DNA from: Methanococcus maripaludis
GTDB lineage: Archaea > AGJL01 > Methanococci > Methanococcales > Methanococcaceae
Direction: 5' to 3'
DNA: 64,000 nt
Assembly: GCF_013760955.1 (NCBI RefSeq)
Contig: NZ_JACDUL010000004.1
Location: forward strand, 124,001 to 188,000
A program made the translations under genes and the position numbers. Positions 26,496 to 36,055 of this stretch are shown here, piece after piece (positions within the stretch are counted from its first letter, which is position 1; each line of letters starts with the position of its first letter). Below the pieces are notes generated by a model that was given only the letters and a program-made list of their open reading frames with translations, was not told the origin of the DNA and did no database searches.

Positions 26496-27194
26496 ATGGA
26501 ATATAAAGAAATTTTACAGATTATTTACGACTATTTATTCGAGTTGTACGGCCCACAAGGTTGGTGGCCACTTTTAGAAGTAAATGGATGTAACCCTACA
26601 AAAACAGGTTGTGTAAACGGATACCACCCAAAGAATTATGAATATCCAAAAACAAAAAATCAGTGTTTTGAAATCTGTATAGGTGCAATTTTAACTCAAA
26701 ATACATCGTGGCCGTCTGTTGAAAAATCATTGAAAAATTTAAGAAATTTAATAGAAATAACTCCCGAAAATGTAATTGAGTTAGATATTAAACTTTTAAA
26801 AGAAGCAATTAAACCAAGCGGATATTTCAATCAAAAATCGGAACGTTTGAAAGGGTTTTCAGAGTATTTTATCAAATTAAAAAATACTCCGACAAGAGAA
26901 GAACTGCTAAAATTAAAAGGGGTCGGTCCAGAAACTGCTGATTCGATGCTTCTTTATGCATTTAAAGTTCCTAGTTTTGTAGTTGATTCATACACCAAAC
27001 GAATACTTTTTAATTTAAATTTAATTGAAAATGACGAAAAATACGATAAAATTAAAGAACTATTCGAAGAAAATATCGAAAAAAACCTTGAAATGTATCA
27101 AGAATACCATGCACTTTTGGTTGAACATGCTAAAAATTACTACCGAAAAAAAGAAAATTATTGCAAATGTCCACTTCTAAAAATAATAAAATAA
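26496..27194 (+). CDS. Endonuclease III-related DNA glycosylase (HhH-GPD, MagIII/MpgII type)
   Basis: 232 residues. The helix-hairpin-helix LKLKGVGPETADSMLLY and the catalytic aspartate of VVDSYTKR are visible. The lysine that gives endonuclease III its lyase activity is Glu here (GPET), so the enzyme should be a monofunctional glycosylase, as in 3-methyladenine glycosylases of the MagIII class. The C-terminal 4Fe-4S cysteine set is not complete (only CKC). The N-terminal GPQGWWPL block is typical of this subgroup. Start ATG follows AGGGAAAAT; convergent with uspA. Confidence 0.85.
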   Translation: MEYKEILQIIYDYLFELYGPQGWWPLLEVNGCNPTKTGCVNGYHPKNYEYPKTKNQCFEICIGAILTQNTSWPSVEKSLKNLRNLIEITPENVIELDIKLLKEAIKPSGYFNQKSERLKGFSEYFIKLKNTPTREELLKLKGVGPETADSMLLYAFKVPSFVVDSYTKRILFNLNLIENDEKYDKIKELFEENIEKNLEMYQEYHALLVEHAKNYYRKKENYCKCPLLKIIK

Positions 27195-27199
27195 TTTAT

Positions 27200-27637
27200 T
27201 TATTCAGAAGATTTTACTAAGAGTACCGGACAGTGCGACTTTTTCAAAACTCTCTCTGCAACACTTCCGAGTAATAGTTTATCGAGTCCTGTTTTTCCAG
27301 TTGTACCCATAACAATCAAATCTGCCTTTTTTGATTCAGCATATTCGACAATTTCTTTTGAAGGAGTTCCTTCCAAAATTTCGGTCTTTATTTCTACACC
27401 TTTTTCTTTTGCAATGTCGGTTAAAGTTCTAAGTGCAGTATGACCTTCTTTTTCCAAAACTTCCTTCATACTTTCCCAAAGTCCTTCAGTTGGAAGACCT
27501 ACAAATGGAACTATGTCAATTACATAAACTCCGTAAACTCTCCCGCCAGTAGCCTTTGCTAATTCCATTGCCTGCTCTGCAGCTTCGATTGAGATTTTTG
27601 ATCCGTCTGTGGGCATAATAATTTTTTTATAAACCAT
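27200..27637 (-). CDS. Universal stress protein, UspA family
   Basis: 145 residues, one Usp domain. IIMPTDGSKIS at the N-terminus and GTTGKTGLDKLLLGSVAERVL near the C-terminus match the ATP-binding Usp pattern (G-2x-G-9x-G-S). It resembles the M. jannaschii ATP-binding UspA protein of known structure. The role is unspecified stress or energy sensing. Start ATG follows GGGGTGAATTC. Confidence 0.9.
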   Translation of the reverse strand: MVYKKIIMPTDGSKISIEAAEQAMELAKATGGRVYGVYVIDIVPFVGLPTEGLWESMKEVLEKEGHTALRTLTDIAKEKGVEIKTEILEGTPSKEIVEYAESKKADLIVMGTTGKTGLDKLLLGSVAERVLKKSHCPVLLVKSSE

Positions 27638-27805
27638 GAATTCACCCCGTTCTAATTAATTTAATATTAATTTTTAAAATATATATTACTATTTATTTAA
27701 ATCGATTAAAACAGCCAAAATAAGATATTTTGACTAATGTAATACAATTTAGCATTTAACCAAAAACTAATATAGAAACAATATTTAAATAGGTTAAATA
27801 AACCA

Positions 27806-27814
27806 TTTATATAT
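27806..27814 (+). promoter_or_regulatory. TATA box for C/D box sRNA
   Basis: TTTATATAT, centred about 25 bases before the terminal stem of the sRNA at 27834, a well-spaced archaeal promoter. Confidence 0.55.
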
Positions 27815-27833
27815 CCTATAGATATTATTTAAG

Positions 27834-27900
27834 AACGGATGATGATGAAAAGAGGGTTATCTGATAATCGTGATGATATCTTTCAGAAGCTGAATCTGTT
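27834..27900 (+). ncRNA. C/D box guide sRNA
   Basis: A complete 67-base dual-guide sRNA: terminal stem AACGGAT (27834-27840) pairs with ATCTGTT (27894-27900) over 7 bp with one G-U. Boxes are C ATGATGA (27842-27848), D' CTGA (27861-27864), C' GTGATGA (27870-27876) and D CTGA (27890-27893). Guides are 12 bases (AAAGAGGGTTAT, D') and 13 bases (TATCTTTCAGAAG, D). By the N+5 rule they would methylate a C in AUAACCCUCUUU and the second-last-cited U in CUUCU of CUUCUGAAAGAUA; the target RNAs are not identified. The remaining 147 bases up to valS hold only AT-rich leader. Confidence 0.88.
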
Positions 27901-28048
27901 ATTTTTTATTATTACCTGCATTACAAATATAAATTTAAAAACACAAGTTCATGATGATTATATCAATATTATGTTAGATTATGTTGAAAATTTCTTATAA
28001 AATTCTTATCGATTTTAAACGTTGATTTACCGCAATTTGAGGGAAATA

Positions 28049-30709
28049 ATGGAAATAAAAGAAGAATATTCAATAGAACTTGAAAAAAAAGTTCAGGAAA
28101 AATGGGAAGATGAAAAAACATTCAAATTTTTAGAAGATGAAAAAAGGCCCCCATATATTATAGACACACCTCCACCATATCCAACGGGTAGAATGCACCT
28201 TGGACACGGTCTTAACTGGACATATATGGACATTATTGCGAGATTTAAAAGAATGAATGGATATGATGTGCTTTTCCCCCAAGGCTGGGACTGCCACGGA
28301 CTTCCAACCGAAGTTAAAGTTGAAGAATTAAACAATATCACAAAGTCCGATATTGACAGACACGAATTTAGAAGACTCTGTGTAGAATTAACCGATGAAA
28401 ACGTAGAAAAAATGAGAAACCAGGTTAAATCCCTTGGAATCTCGATCGATTGGGATAGGGAATATATTACAATGAATCCCGACTACGTTAGAAAATCACA
28501 GACTGCATTTTTAAAAATGTACGAAAAAGGACTGATTTACAGGGGGAAACACCCAGTAAACTGGTGCCCAAGATGTGAAACTGCGATTGCATTTGCAGAA
28601 GTAGAATATCAAGAAAGAACTTCCAAATTAAACTACATAAAATTCCCTTACGCTGAAAATGCTGAAAAATACCTTGAAATTGCAACATCAAGACCCGAAT
28701 TAATGGCTGCCTGTGTTGGAATTGTTGTACATCCTGAAGATGAAAGGTACAGCGATGTTATTGGAAAAACAGTTAAAGTTCCATTATTTAATCAGGAAGT
28801 TACAGTTTACCCTGATTCCGATGTAGAACAAGACTTTGGTACCGGAGTTGTAATGGTATGTACTTTTGGTGACAAAACCGATGTTACATGGGTAAATAGG
28901 CATAAATTAGAAGTTAAAAAAGCAATTAACGAAAAAGGACAGCTTACAGAAATCTGTGGAAAATACGCAGGTCAAAAATCAGACGATGCACGAAAAGAAA
29001 TTATTTCAGACTTAATATCCGAAGACTACATGATAAAACAAGACCCCCTTGAACAGAACGTTGGTTCATGCTGGAGATGTAAAACCCCTATCGAGATTAT
29101 TGTTGGAGATCAGTGGTTTGTAAACGTTACAAAGTTATTAAAAGAAGTAGAAAACGCTGCAAACGAAATTTCATGGGTTCCAGAGCATATGAAAGCACGA
29201 CTTTTAAAATGGGTCGAAGATATGGGCTGGGACTGGTGTATTTCAAGGCAGAGATTGTTTGCAACCCCAATTCCAGTATGGTACTGTAAAGACTGTGGGG
29301 AAATTATTGTAGCTAAACCTGAAGATTTACCAATAGACCCAACAAAAGAAAGCCCGTACACCTGTAAATGTGGAAACTCAAAGCTTGTTGCAGAAACCGA
29401 TGTTTTGGACACTTGGATGGATTCATCAATTACTCCACTCGTTATAGCAGGATGGCTCGAAGATGAAGAATTCTTCAAAAAACACTACCCTGTTCAATTA
29501 AGACCTCAAGGTCATGATATCATCAGAACATGGGCTTTTTACACAATTGTTAGATCACTTGCAATCACCGGCGAAAAACCATGGGATGAAATCGTAATTA
29601 ACGGAATGGTTTTCGGCGAAGATGGCTTTAAGATGAGTAAAAGTAGAGGAAACGTTGTTGAACCCGGAGAAATTACCAAAACTTACGGTGCAGATGCTTT
29701 AAGGCTATGGGCTTCAAACAGCACCATTGGAAAGGACGTTCCATTCGCTTGGAAAGAAGTAGAATACGGTGGAAGGTTTTTGCGAAAAATATGGAATGCA
29801 TGTAAATTTGCAAAAATGAACATTTCTGATGAAGTAATTTCTGAATTGAAAACCATAAACACCATTGAAATTGAAAATCCTGTTGATTTGTGGATTTTGA
29901 GTAAATTAAATGATCTAATTTCAAAAGTTTCAAAAGATCTTGGAAATTACAAGATAAATACAGTTGTAGAAATTCAAAAATTCTTATGGCATGAATTCTG
30001 TGATAACTACATCGAAATGGTAAAACACAGACTTTACAGCAAAGAAGAATCTGAAAGCGCTCAAAAAGAAAAATTAATGGCACAATACACCCTTTATAAA
30101 GTAATTACAGAATCTGTAAAATTACTTACGCCATTTACCCCGCACTTTGCAGAAATTGTCGGACAAATCTACGAAATTGATAATTTGCATACCTCATGGC
30201 CAGTTGCGGATGAAAGCTTGATAAGTTTAGAAAACGAATTTGTCGGAGAAGTTGCAAAAAATACGGTTGCGTCAATTCGAAGATATAAATCAAACAAAGG
30301 AATGCCACTTAATGCAGAATTAAATAAAGTTGAAATGTACGTAAGCGATGAAAAAGATTTCAATGCTCTTTCAAAAGTTTCAAAAGATATTGAAAAATCT
30401 TTGAAAATTAAAGAATTAGAAATAAATCTTGGAAAACCACTTCTAGAACAGAAGATTGCAGAAGTGACTCCGAACAAGTCCAAAATCGGTCCAGAATTTA
30501 AAAAAGATGCTGGAAAAGTAACTGCATTTATCAAAGAAGCTGATGCAGAAACGATTGAAAAAATCCTTTCAGAAGGAATTGAAACCGAATTTGGCGTTTT
30601 AAACAAAGAACACATCAAAGAAGTAAAAAGAGCAATATATAACAAAGGAGAAATTGTTGAAACTGCAGATATTGACAATTTGATCGATACAATTGCAATA
30701 ATCCAATAA
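28049..30709 (+). CDS. valS: Valyl-tRNA synthetase
   Basis: 886 residues, class I synthetase. [17 protein letters not shown] holds the HIGH-type motif (HLGH); [10 protein letters not shown] is the KMSKS loop. The editing domain (CP1) lies at about 190-340 ([19 protein letters not shown]). Two zinc knuckles appear (CPRC; CKDC...CKCG). It charges tRNA(Val) in the cytoplasm. The ATG at 28049 follows GAGGGAAATA; an in-frame TTG at 28022 lacks a binding site. The long 411-base gap to uspA upstream contains an sRNA gene. Confidence 0.95.
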   Translation: MEIKEEYSIELEKKVQEKWEDEKTFKFLEDEKRPPYIIDTPPPYPTGRMHLGHGLNWTYMDIIARFKRMNGYDVLFPQGWDCHGLPTEVKVEELNNITKSDIDRHEFRRLCVELTDENVEKMRNQVKSLGISIDWDREYITMNPDYVRKSQTAFLKMYEKGLIYRGKHPVNWCPRCETAIAFAEVEYQERTSKLNYIKFPYAENAEKYLEIATSRPELMAACVGIVVHPEDERYSDVIGKTVKVPLFNQEVTVYPDSDVEQDFGTGVVMVCTFGDKTDVTWVNRHKLEVKKAINEKGQLTEICGKYAGQKSDDARKEIISDLISEDYMIKQDPLEQNVGSCWRCKTPIEIIVGDQWFVNVTKLLKEVENAANEISWVPEHMKARLLKWVEDMGWDWCISRQRLFATPIPVWYCKDCGEIIVAKPEDLPIDPTKESPYTCKCGNSKLVAETDVLDTWMDSSITPLVIAGWLEDEEFFKKHYPVQLRPQGHDIIRTWAFYTIVRSLAITGEKPWDEIVINGMVFGEDGFKMSKSRGNVVEPGEITKTYGADALRLWASNSTIGKDVPFAWKEVEYGGRFLRKIWNACKFAKMNISDEVISELKTINTIEIENPVDLWILSKLNDLISKVSKDLGNYKINTVVEIQKFLWHEFCDNYIEMVKHRLYSKEESESAQKEKLMAQYTLYKVITESVKLLTPFTPHFAEIVGQIYEIDNLHTSWPVADESLISLENEFVGEVAKNTVASIRRYKSNKGMPLNAELNKVEMYVSDEKDFNALSKVSKDIEKSLKIKELEINLGKPLLEQKIAEVTPNKSKIGPEFKKDAGKVTAFIKEADAETIEKILSEGIETEFGVLNKEHIKEVKRAIYNKGEIVETADIDNLIDTIAIIQ

Positions 30710-30766
30710 TTTTTCAAATATTCTTTTTTAAATATTTTTAAAACTTTATTTTTCCAATTTTTAAAA

Positions 30767-31075
30767 TTAAATCATCACGTGCACAATGTATGCGCCAATT
30801 ATTCCCCCAAATACCACGATTATCACGTTTAATCGATAGTATGCCAGGATTAAAGAAACAATTCCCCCGAATATGGCTGAATAGATGTTTCCTGTCGAAT
30901 AAATTATTCCTGGAAATATTAAAGATGCGAGTGCCGCATATGGAATATAGCTAAAAAATGCCCTCCAAAAATGAGAAAGTTTTGCATCCTTGAGCATTAC
31001 AATTGGAAGCATTCTTGGAATATACGTTACAATGGCCATGAATATTACTAATAATACCATTTCTTCCCTAGTCAT
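30767..31075 (-). CDS. azlD: Branched-chain amino acid export protein AzlD-like
   Basis: About 102 residues with four hydrophobic helices (LLVIFMAIVTYIPRMLPIV at the N-terminus is typical). AzlD is the small partner of AzlC in branched-chain amino acid export. The ATG at 31075 lies four bases after GGTGAT; in-frame starts upstream overlap that site. It overlaps the end of azlC by 8 bases, so the pair is translationally coupled. Confidence 0.87.
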   Translation of the reverse strand: MTREEMVLLVIFMAIVTYIPRMLPIVMLKDAKLSHFWRAFFSYIPYAALASLIFPGIIYSTGNIYSAIFGGIVSLILAYYRLNVIIVVFGGIIGAYIVHVMI

Positions 31076-31784
31076 CGCCATCACCATGCATAAACTTAGC
31101 TCCGATAAATGATGCCAAAATTGTCGTAATAATTATAATCCACCCTGTAGATATAAAATTAAACAAAGGAACCCATGTTAAAAGCGAACTGATGAATATG
31201 GCAACCATTACTATTTTTAAAACTTTATTTGAGCGCCTAATTGCAGGAATTAAAAGACCAATAAACATTACATAAAGCGAAATTCCCATACTGCTCTGTA
31301 TTTCTTTTGGAATGCTTTCTGCCAAAAAAATTCCAAGAAAAGTTCCCAAATTCCATGCAAAAAATGCAGTGAAATTCAATCCAAATAAAAATTCAGGACT
31401 TAGTTTGGGCTCATTTTTTAACGAAGCTACGGCAAAAGTTTCGTCAGTTACTCCAAAAGAAATTAAACTCAAAAACTTTTTAGATTTTGTGTATTCGATC
31501 CTCTGTGAAAGTGACGAAGACATTAAAAAGTGCCTTAAATTTAATATAAACGTTGTTAAAACTATTTCAAAAGATGATGTTCCAATAGCAATCAAATTAA
31601 CCCCTACAAACTGGCTTGCACCTGCAAATATAATTAAAGACATTAAAATTGAAATTTCGTAAGGAATTCCCATTGATTTTGCCAAAATCCCAAAAGCTAT
31701 CCCGATCGGAAGGTAACCTATGGATATAGGAATTGCATCTTTTATACCCTCAAAATACAGTTTATTAAATGATAACTGTTTCAT
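31068..31784 (-). CDS. azlC: Branched-chain amino acid export protein AzlC-like
   Basis: 238 residues with about seven to eight membrane helices. GIKDAIPISIGYLPIGIAFGILAKSMG, LIIFAGASQFVGVNLIAIG and RHFLMSSSLSQR are AzlC family blocks. With AzlD it should export branched-chain amino acids or analogues. The ATG at 31784 follows TTTGGAGAAATT; the 30 further in-frame residues upstream have no start signal and unlikely composition. Confidence 0.88.
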   Translation of the reverse strand: MKQLSFNKLYFEGIKDAIPISIGYLPIGIAFGILAKSMGIPYEISILMSLIIFAGASQFVGVNLIAIGTSSFEIVLTTFILNLRHFLMSSSLSQRIEYTKSKKFLSLISFGVTDETFAVASLKNEPKLSPEFLFGLNFTAFFAWNLGTFLGIFLAESIPKEIQSSMGISLYVMFIGLLIPAIRRSNKVLKIVMVAIFISSLLTWVPLFNFISTGWIIIITTILASFIGAKFMHGDGDD

Positions 31785-31925
31785 AATTTCTCCAAATTTA
31801 TAATTAATTTTTAAATTATTTAAAATTCGATTATAAAAAATTAAAGATTCTTCAATAATATACCCTTTCAACACATAATACCTTTTGTATTACATATGAT
31901 AGCCCAAATCAAAAAAATAAAATTT

Positions 31926-32708
31926 TTAAATTTCAAAAACACTTCCAACGTGTCCAAATTTAAATCCTGCCATATCACTCAATTCTTTTGTCGCATTAAA
32001 TCCAGTACAATGCATTGGTGAAATTAATCTAAAGTTTTGGGTTTTCAAATAGTCTTTAACTTGATTTATGTAGTTTTCAGATGCGATTCCCATGTGAAAA
32101 CCACCAATGATCCCGTTTACTTCATTTAGTGTTTTTGCATATTCAACGCAGTTAATTACTCCACTGTGGGTACATCCGCTAAGTATTATGTCTTTTACAA
32201 TAACAAACATGTCATCAATTATGATATCGTCTGTTTTTTGACCATTTTCTACTTTTTCAAAATCTTCCCTTTCGTAAAAATTATTTCTTGGAATAGTACC
32301 CGAAATTATTAAGTTTTCCGAAATTTTAACGGGATCTTCAACAAGTTTTAGATTTTTATAACTTTTTAAAAAATTCCTTATGTTTTCATCAATTCCAATG
32401 TATCTATCCCCATGATACCTATCAACAAATGCAGATTTGTGAATATAAATTGGAATATCTAGATTTTCCCCGTATTTTTCAATAAAATAAGTAAATCCAT
32501 CTGTATGGTCATAGTGACCGTGACTAAAGATTACTGCATCAAAATCATCTTCTTCATTCATTAATTTTAGATTATTTTCTAACACATAATCGTTTTGACC
32601 ACAATCAAACAGGACTTTCGAGTCTTCGTCTTTAATAATTGCCGAAAATCCTGACTGTGCTAAAAACTTTCCTTTTGCAGTATTGTCCACAAGTATTTTT
32701 ATTTCCAT
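31926..32708 (-). CDS. MBL-fold protein of the MJ0301 type (pterin-related)
   Basis: 260 residues. The metal motif SHGHYDHTDG (HxHxDH, about residues 63-72) is intact, and later ligands occur in SGCTHSG, GGFHMG and PMHCTG. The sequence matches the COG1237 family, whose M. jannaschii member MJ0301 was assigned as a 7,8-dihydropterin-6-methyl-(ribofuranosyl)aminobenzene phosphate synthase, a step toward methanopterin. That assignment is by family only. mptE is nearby at 33523, which favours a pterin role. Start ATG follows AAGGTGGTTTTTC. Confidence 0.75.
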   Translation of the reverse strand: MEIKILVDNTAKGKFLAQSGFSAIIKDEDSKVLFDCGQNDYVLENNLKLMNEEDDFDAVIFSHGHYDHTDGFTYFIEKYGENLDIPIYIHKSAFVDRYHGDRYIGIDENIRNFLKSYKNLKLVEDPVKISENLIISGTIPRNNFYEREDFEKVENGQKTDDIIIDDMFVIVKDIILSGCTHSGVINCVEYAKTLNEVNGIIGGFHMGIASENYINQVKDYLKTQNFRLISPMHCTGFNATKELSDMAGFKFGHVGSVFEI

Positions 32709-32802
32709 GAAAAACCACCTTAATAAATATTTAAATCATCTATTTTTATATATTATAGGATTAACTGTTTTATATAAAACACATATGGGCACTGGTGAAA
32801 TT

Positions 32803-33513
32803 TTGAAAATATCTGGAATCGTAGACCTCTCAACAATTGATTATCCAAATCATGCATCTGCTATTGTTTTTTTATCAGGATGCAATATGAAATGTGGTTA
32901 CTGCCAAAATTATGAAACTATTACCACAAATATATCTGAAATGACTGCTGAAGAAGTTTTTAACAGCATGGATTTGATGTTTGCTGAATCACTTGTGATA
33001 AGCGGTGGAGAACCAACCCTTCAGCCAGAAGCAGTTTTAGAACTTGCAAAACTTGCAAAAGAAAAAGGTTTTCCAGTTAAACTTGATACCAACGGAACAA
33101 ACCCTGATTTAGTTGAAAAACTTATTTCAGATAAATTACTGGATTACATTGCAATAGATGTAAAAGCAGGATTTGATAATTACGAGAAAATTACAGGATA
33201 CAAAAAAGAAATTAAAGAAAATATCTTAAAAATAATAGATACCTGTAAAAAAGCAGGAGTAACTGTAGAATGCAGAACTACATTTATTCCCGAATTAATG
33301 GATGAGTCAGACATTGAAGAAATTGCAAAAACAGTTAAAGACTGTGATTTATATACTATCCAGCAGTTTGACGAAGAACACTCCTACGATGAAGAATTGA
33401 CTAAACTAAAATCAATTACTGAAGATGAATTAATTGCATTAGGAAAACTTGCAAAACAGTACATTGAAAATGTGAAGATAAAAACTCTCTCAAGTGAAAT
33501 ACCAATCAATTAG
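32803..33513 (+). CDS. nrdG: Anaerobic ribonucleotide reductase activating protein-like radical SAM enzyme
   Basis: About 236 residues. The cluster motif CNMKCGYCQN (CX3CX2C) is near residue 27; SGGEPTLQ and KLDTNGTNP are the SAM-contact strands. The N-terminal ISGIVDLSTIDYPNHAS block is characteristic of the NrdG2 group, which generates the glycyl radical on class III ribonucleotide reductase. The TTG at 32803 lies three bases after GGTGAA; an in-frame ATG at 32785 would place that site inside the gene. The reductase itself is not in the window. Divergent from the MBL gene. Confidence 0.85.
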   Translation: MKISGIVDLSTIDYPNHASAIVFLSGCNMKCGYCQNYETITTNISEMTAEEVFNSMDLMFAESLVISGGEPTLQPEAVLELAKLAKEKGFPVKLDTNGTNPDLVEKLISDKLLDYIAIDVKAGFDNYEKITGYKKEIKENILKIIDTCKKAGVTVECRTTFIPELMDESDIEEIAKTVKDCDLYTIQQFDEEHSYDEELTKLKSITEDELIALGKLAKQYIENVKIKTLSSEIPIN

Positions 33514-33522
33514 AGCGATAAC

Positions 33523-34239
33523 ATGGATTTAAAAACATGGGAATCCTTTTACAATCAGATACTCGATGATTTTGGATACGGTAGTGCTGAAGACTTAAGA
33601 AGTGCAGAAATTCTTGAAGAAATGATTAAAAAATTCAAAAATAATGTAGATTTAAGCGAAATTTCCGAAAAAATCTTTGAAAAAGAAGTCTATATCTTTG
33701 GTGCGGGACCATCACTTAAAAAACATGTTTTAAAATTGAAAGAAACCATCAATCAAGACATTGCAATTATTGCAGCAGATGGCGCTACCAAAGCACTTTT
33801 AGAAGAAAATATAGTTCCAGATATTATTGTTTCGGATTTAGATGGAGATATTGATTCAATTTTAAAGAGTAACGATCTCGGTTCAATTGTTGTAGCCCAT
33901 GCTCATGGCGATAATATTGATAAACTTGAAAAATACATTAAATTACTAAAAAACATTGTAGGAAGTACGCAATTCCCGAAAAAATTTGATTTGCTTGTGA
34001 ATTATGGCGGATTTACTGACGGGGATAGATGTTGTTTTTTAGCAGAAGAATTCGGCGCTAAAAAAATGATACTCTGCGGAATGGACTTTGGAATCTATGT
34101 AACAAAATATTCTCGCCCAAATATCGAAAATGACGTTGAACTTGCCGATGAAGTAAAAGTGAAAAAATTAAAATATGCGGAAATGTTTGTAAATTGGCTT
34201 GTTAACAATGGAAAAAGCCCCATTGAGTTCATGGCCTAA
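33523..34239 (+). CDS. mptE: 6-hydroxymethyl-7,8-dihydropterin pyrophosphokinase MptE
   Basis: 238 residues. MptE (MJ1634 family, DUF115) is the archaeal, non-homologous replacement for FolK: it transfers pyrophosphate from ATP to 6-hydroxymethyldihydropterin in tetrahydromethanopterin synthesis. Diagnostic motifs are YIFGAGPSLKKH, IIAADGATKALL, IIVSDLDGD, VAHAHGDN and FTDGDRCCFLA. Start ATG follows GAGCGATAAC, nine bases after the nrdG stop, so the two are probably cotranscribed. Confidence 0.9.
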   Translation: MDLKTWESFYNQILDDFGYGSAEDLRSAEILEEMIKKFKNNVDLSEISEKIFEKEVYIFGAGPSLKKHVLKLKETINQDIAIIAADGATKALLEENIVPDIIVSDLDGDIDSILKSNDLGSIVVAHAHGDNIDKLEKYIKLLKNIVGSTQFPKKFDLLVNYGGFTDGDRCCFLAEEFGAKKMILCGMDFGIYVTKYSRPNIENDVELADEVKVKKLKYAEMFVNWLVNNGKSPIEFMA

Positions 34240-34339
34240 GTTTATTTCTTAGATGTTTTAAAAAACCATAGTTAAGTTTAAATAATATATATTTCAATAC
34301 TTTTTCTGATAATTCTATTTATTGCTCGTGGAGATATTT

Positions 34340-34630
34340 ATGTCAAATTCTTCGGAAAAAAGACTCGAAGAAATTAGAAAGCGAATTAACGAAATTGACG
34401 AACAGTTAATCGAATTGATTGCTGAAAGAACCAGTTTCGCACCTGAAATTGCTACACTTAAAAAGTCACTTGGAACCTGTGTCTTCGACCCAAAAAGAGA
34501 AGAATCAATCTGCGAAAAAACACGTTTGATGTGTGAAAAACACCATATAGAACCCGAAGTGGCCTTAAAAGTTATGAAAATTCTTATGGATTATAATAAA
34601 GAAGTCCAAAAAGACAGCATCGTAAGGTAA
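34340..34630 (+). CDS. Chorismate mutase, AroQ type
   Basis: 96 residues, all-helical. RLEEIRKRINEIDEQLIELIAERTSFA is the first AroQ helix with its catalytic arginine, and FDPKREESI carries the second Arg/Lys set. It converts chorismate to prephenate for Phe and Tyr synthesis. The ATG at 34340 follows GTGGAGATATTT. It stands between mptE and eS17 with promoter-length gaps on both sides. Confidence 0.88.
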   Translation: MSNSSEKRLEEIRKRINEIDEQLIELIAERTSFAPEIATLKKSLGTCVFDPKREESICEKTRLMCEKHHIEPEVALKVMKILMDYNKEVQKDSIVR

Positions 34631-34710
34631 ACTTAGCTAAATATATAAATTATAATTACAAATGTAATATGAAATGAAACAAGATTTATCCAACTCACAT
34701 AGGTGATAAC

Positions 34711-34902
34711 TTGGGAAGAATAAGACAAACATTCATCAAAAGAACCGGCGAAGAACTCATCGAGAAATTTGCAGATAAGTTCACAAGCGATTTTGAAGAA
34801 AACAAAAAAGCTGTTGAAGAAGTTGCAATGATCTCGACAAAAACATTGAGAAACAGAGTTGCAGGCTACGTTACTGCTAAAGTAAAAAAAATGAACGCAT
34901 AA
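34711..34902 (+). CDS. rps17e: Small ribosomal subunit protein eS17
   Basis: 63 residues with the eS17 pattern (GRIRQTFIKRTGEELIEKF, then VAGYVTAKVKK). A TTG start follows AGGTGATAAC. It lies ten bases before dapA, an arrangement I recall from other Methanococcales (MJ0244/MJ0245), so it is likely cotranscribed with it. Confidence 0.95.
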   Translation: MGRIRQTFIKRTGEELIEKFADKFTSDFEENKKAVEEVAMISTKTLRNRVAGYVTAKVKKMNA

Positions 34903-34912
34903 GGGTGTAATT

Positions 34913-35782
34913 ATGCAAGGTGTATATCCTGCGATTATTACTCCATTTAAAGACGGTAAAGTAGACTATGACGGCCTACAATCAAACCTTGACTTTCTAA
35001 TTGAAAATGGAGTTAGTGGAGTTATTCCTGTTGGAACGACTGGTGAATCACCAACCTTAACTCCATTAGAGCATGAACAGGTCATTGAAAAAGTTGTTGA
35101 ATTTGTAGACGGTCGTGTTGAAGTAATTGCAGGTACCGGTTCTAATTCAACTTCAGAAGCGCTAGAATTTTCTCAATATGCAGAAGATGTCGGCGTTGAT
35201 GGAGTGTTATTGATAACTCCATACTACAATAAACCAAGTCAGGAAGGCTTGAAAAGGCACTTTGGAGAAATCGCAAATTCAATAAACGTGCCTATCGTTC
35301 TATACAACGTTCCTTCACGAACTGCGCTAAACATAGAACCATATACTATTAAATACTTATTTGAAGAATACAGTAATATAACAGCCATAAAAGAAGCTAA
35401 TCCAAATTTATCTCAGGTTTCTGAGGTACTGGATTCGTGCAACATTGACGTACTGTCTGGAAATGATGAATTAACTTTGCCAATCATATCCCTTGGAGGA
35501 AAGGGTGTTGTCAGCGTTGTTGCAAATATTGCACCAAAAGAATTCGTTCAAATGGTTGATTTTGCAAATGCCGGCAAATTTGACAAAGCAAAAGAAATTC
35601 ACTATAAGTTGTTTCCACTAATGAAATTGATGTTTATCGAAACAAATCCAATACCGATTAAAACTGCGATGAACATGCTTGGAATGCCTTCAGGCGAGTT
35701 AAGGTTACCACTTTGCGAAATGGCGGAAAGCAATAAATCAAAATTGCAAAATGCACTTAACAACTTGGGCCTATTAAAATAA
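34913..35782 (+). CDS. dapA: 4-hydroxy-tetrahydrodipicolinate synthase
   Basis: 289 residues, TIM barrel of the DHDPS family. GTTGESPTLT binds pyruvate, LYNVPSRTALNI carries the proton-relay Tyr and the Schiff-base Lys is in TAIKEANPN. It condenses pyruvate with aspartate semialdehyde for lysine synthesis. Start ATG follows GGGTGTAATT. Part of the eS17-dapA-GatC-like gene string. Confidence 0.95.
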   Translation: MQGVYPAIITPFKDGKVDYDGLQSNLDFLIENGVSGVIPVGTTGESPTLTPLEHEQVIEKVVEFVDGRVEVIAGTGSNSTSEALEFSQYAEDVGVDGVLLITPYYNKPSQEGLKRHFGEIANSINVPIVLYNVPSRTALNIEPYTIKYLFEEYSNITAIKEANPNLSQVSEVLDSCNIDVLSGNDELTLPIISLGGKGVVSVVANIAPKEFVQMVDFANAGKFDKAKEIHYKLFPLMKLMFIETNPIPIKTAMNMLGMPSGELRLPLCEMAESNKSKLQNALNNLGLLK

Positions 35783-35799
35783 TCATAGTTCGTGATATT

Positions 35800-36039
35800 A
35801 TGATTAATGTTGAAAAAATTCAAAAACAAGCTGATGAAATCGTTGCTCAACTTTCAGAAGTTTTAGAAAACTTCGATCTCGAAACTGAGGAAGAGTATCA
35901 CATTCTCGAAACAAAAAATGTTCTCAGGGATGACGATGAAGCTTTTCTTGATGAATCATTCAAAAATGATGCATTAAATGTGGCGCCTAAAGTAAAAGAC
36001 GGATCAATTGTCGTTGAAAAAAGTAAATGGAGCCAATAA
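35800..36039 (+). CDS. GatC-like small protein
   Basis: 79 residues. The C-terminal half (NVLRDDDEAFLDE...ALNVAPKVKDGSIVVEK) follows the GatC pattern of LR-D(E/D) and N-AP-x-DG, seen in the small subunit of Asp/Glu-tRNA amidotransferases. The N-terminal helix is shorter than in bacterial GatC. If correct it stabilises GatA in Asp-tRNA(Asn) amidation. The gatA and gatB genes are not in the window. Start ATG follows CGTGATATT, 17 bases after dapA. Confidence 0.6.
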   Translation: MINVEKIQKQADEIVAQLSEVLENFDLETEEEYHILETKNVLRDDDEAFLDESFKNDALNVAPKVKDGSIVVEKSKWSQ

Positions 36040-36055
36040 TTATAATAACTAAAAA

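Noticed and set aside
27945-27990. Second C/D box-like element (ATGATGATT) between the sRNA and valS
   Set aside because: No CTGA box follows within guide distance and no flanking stem can be drawn; it is AT-rich leader.
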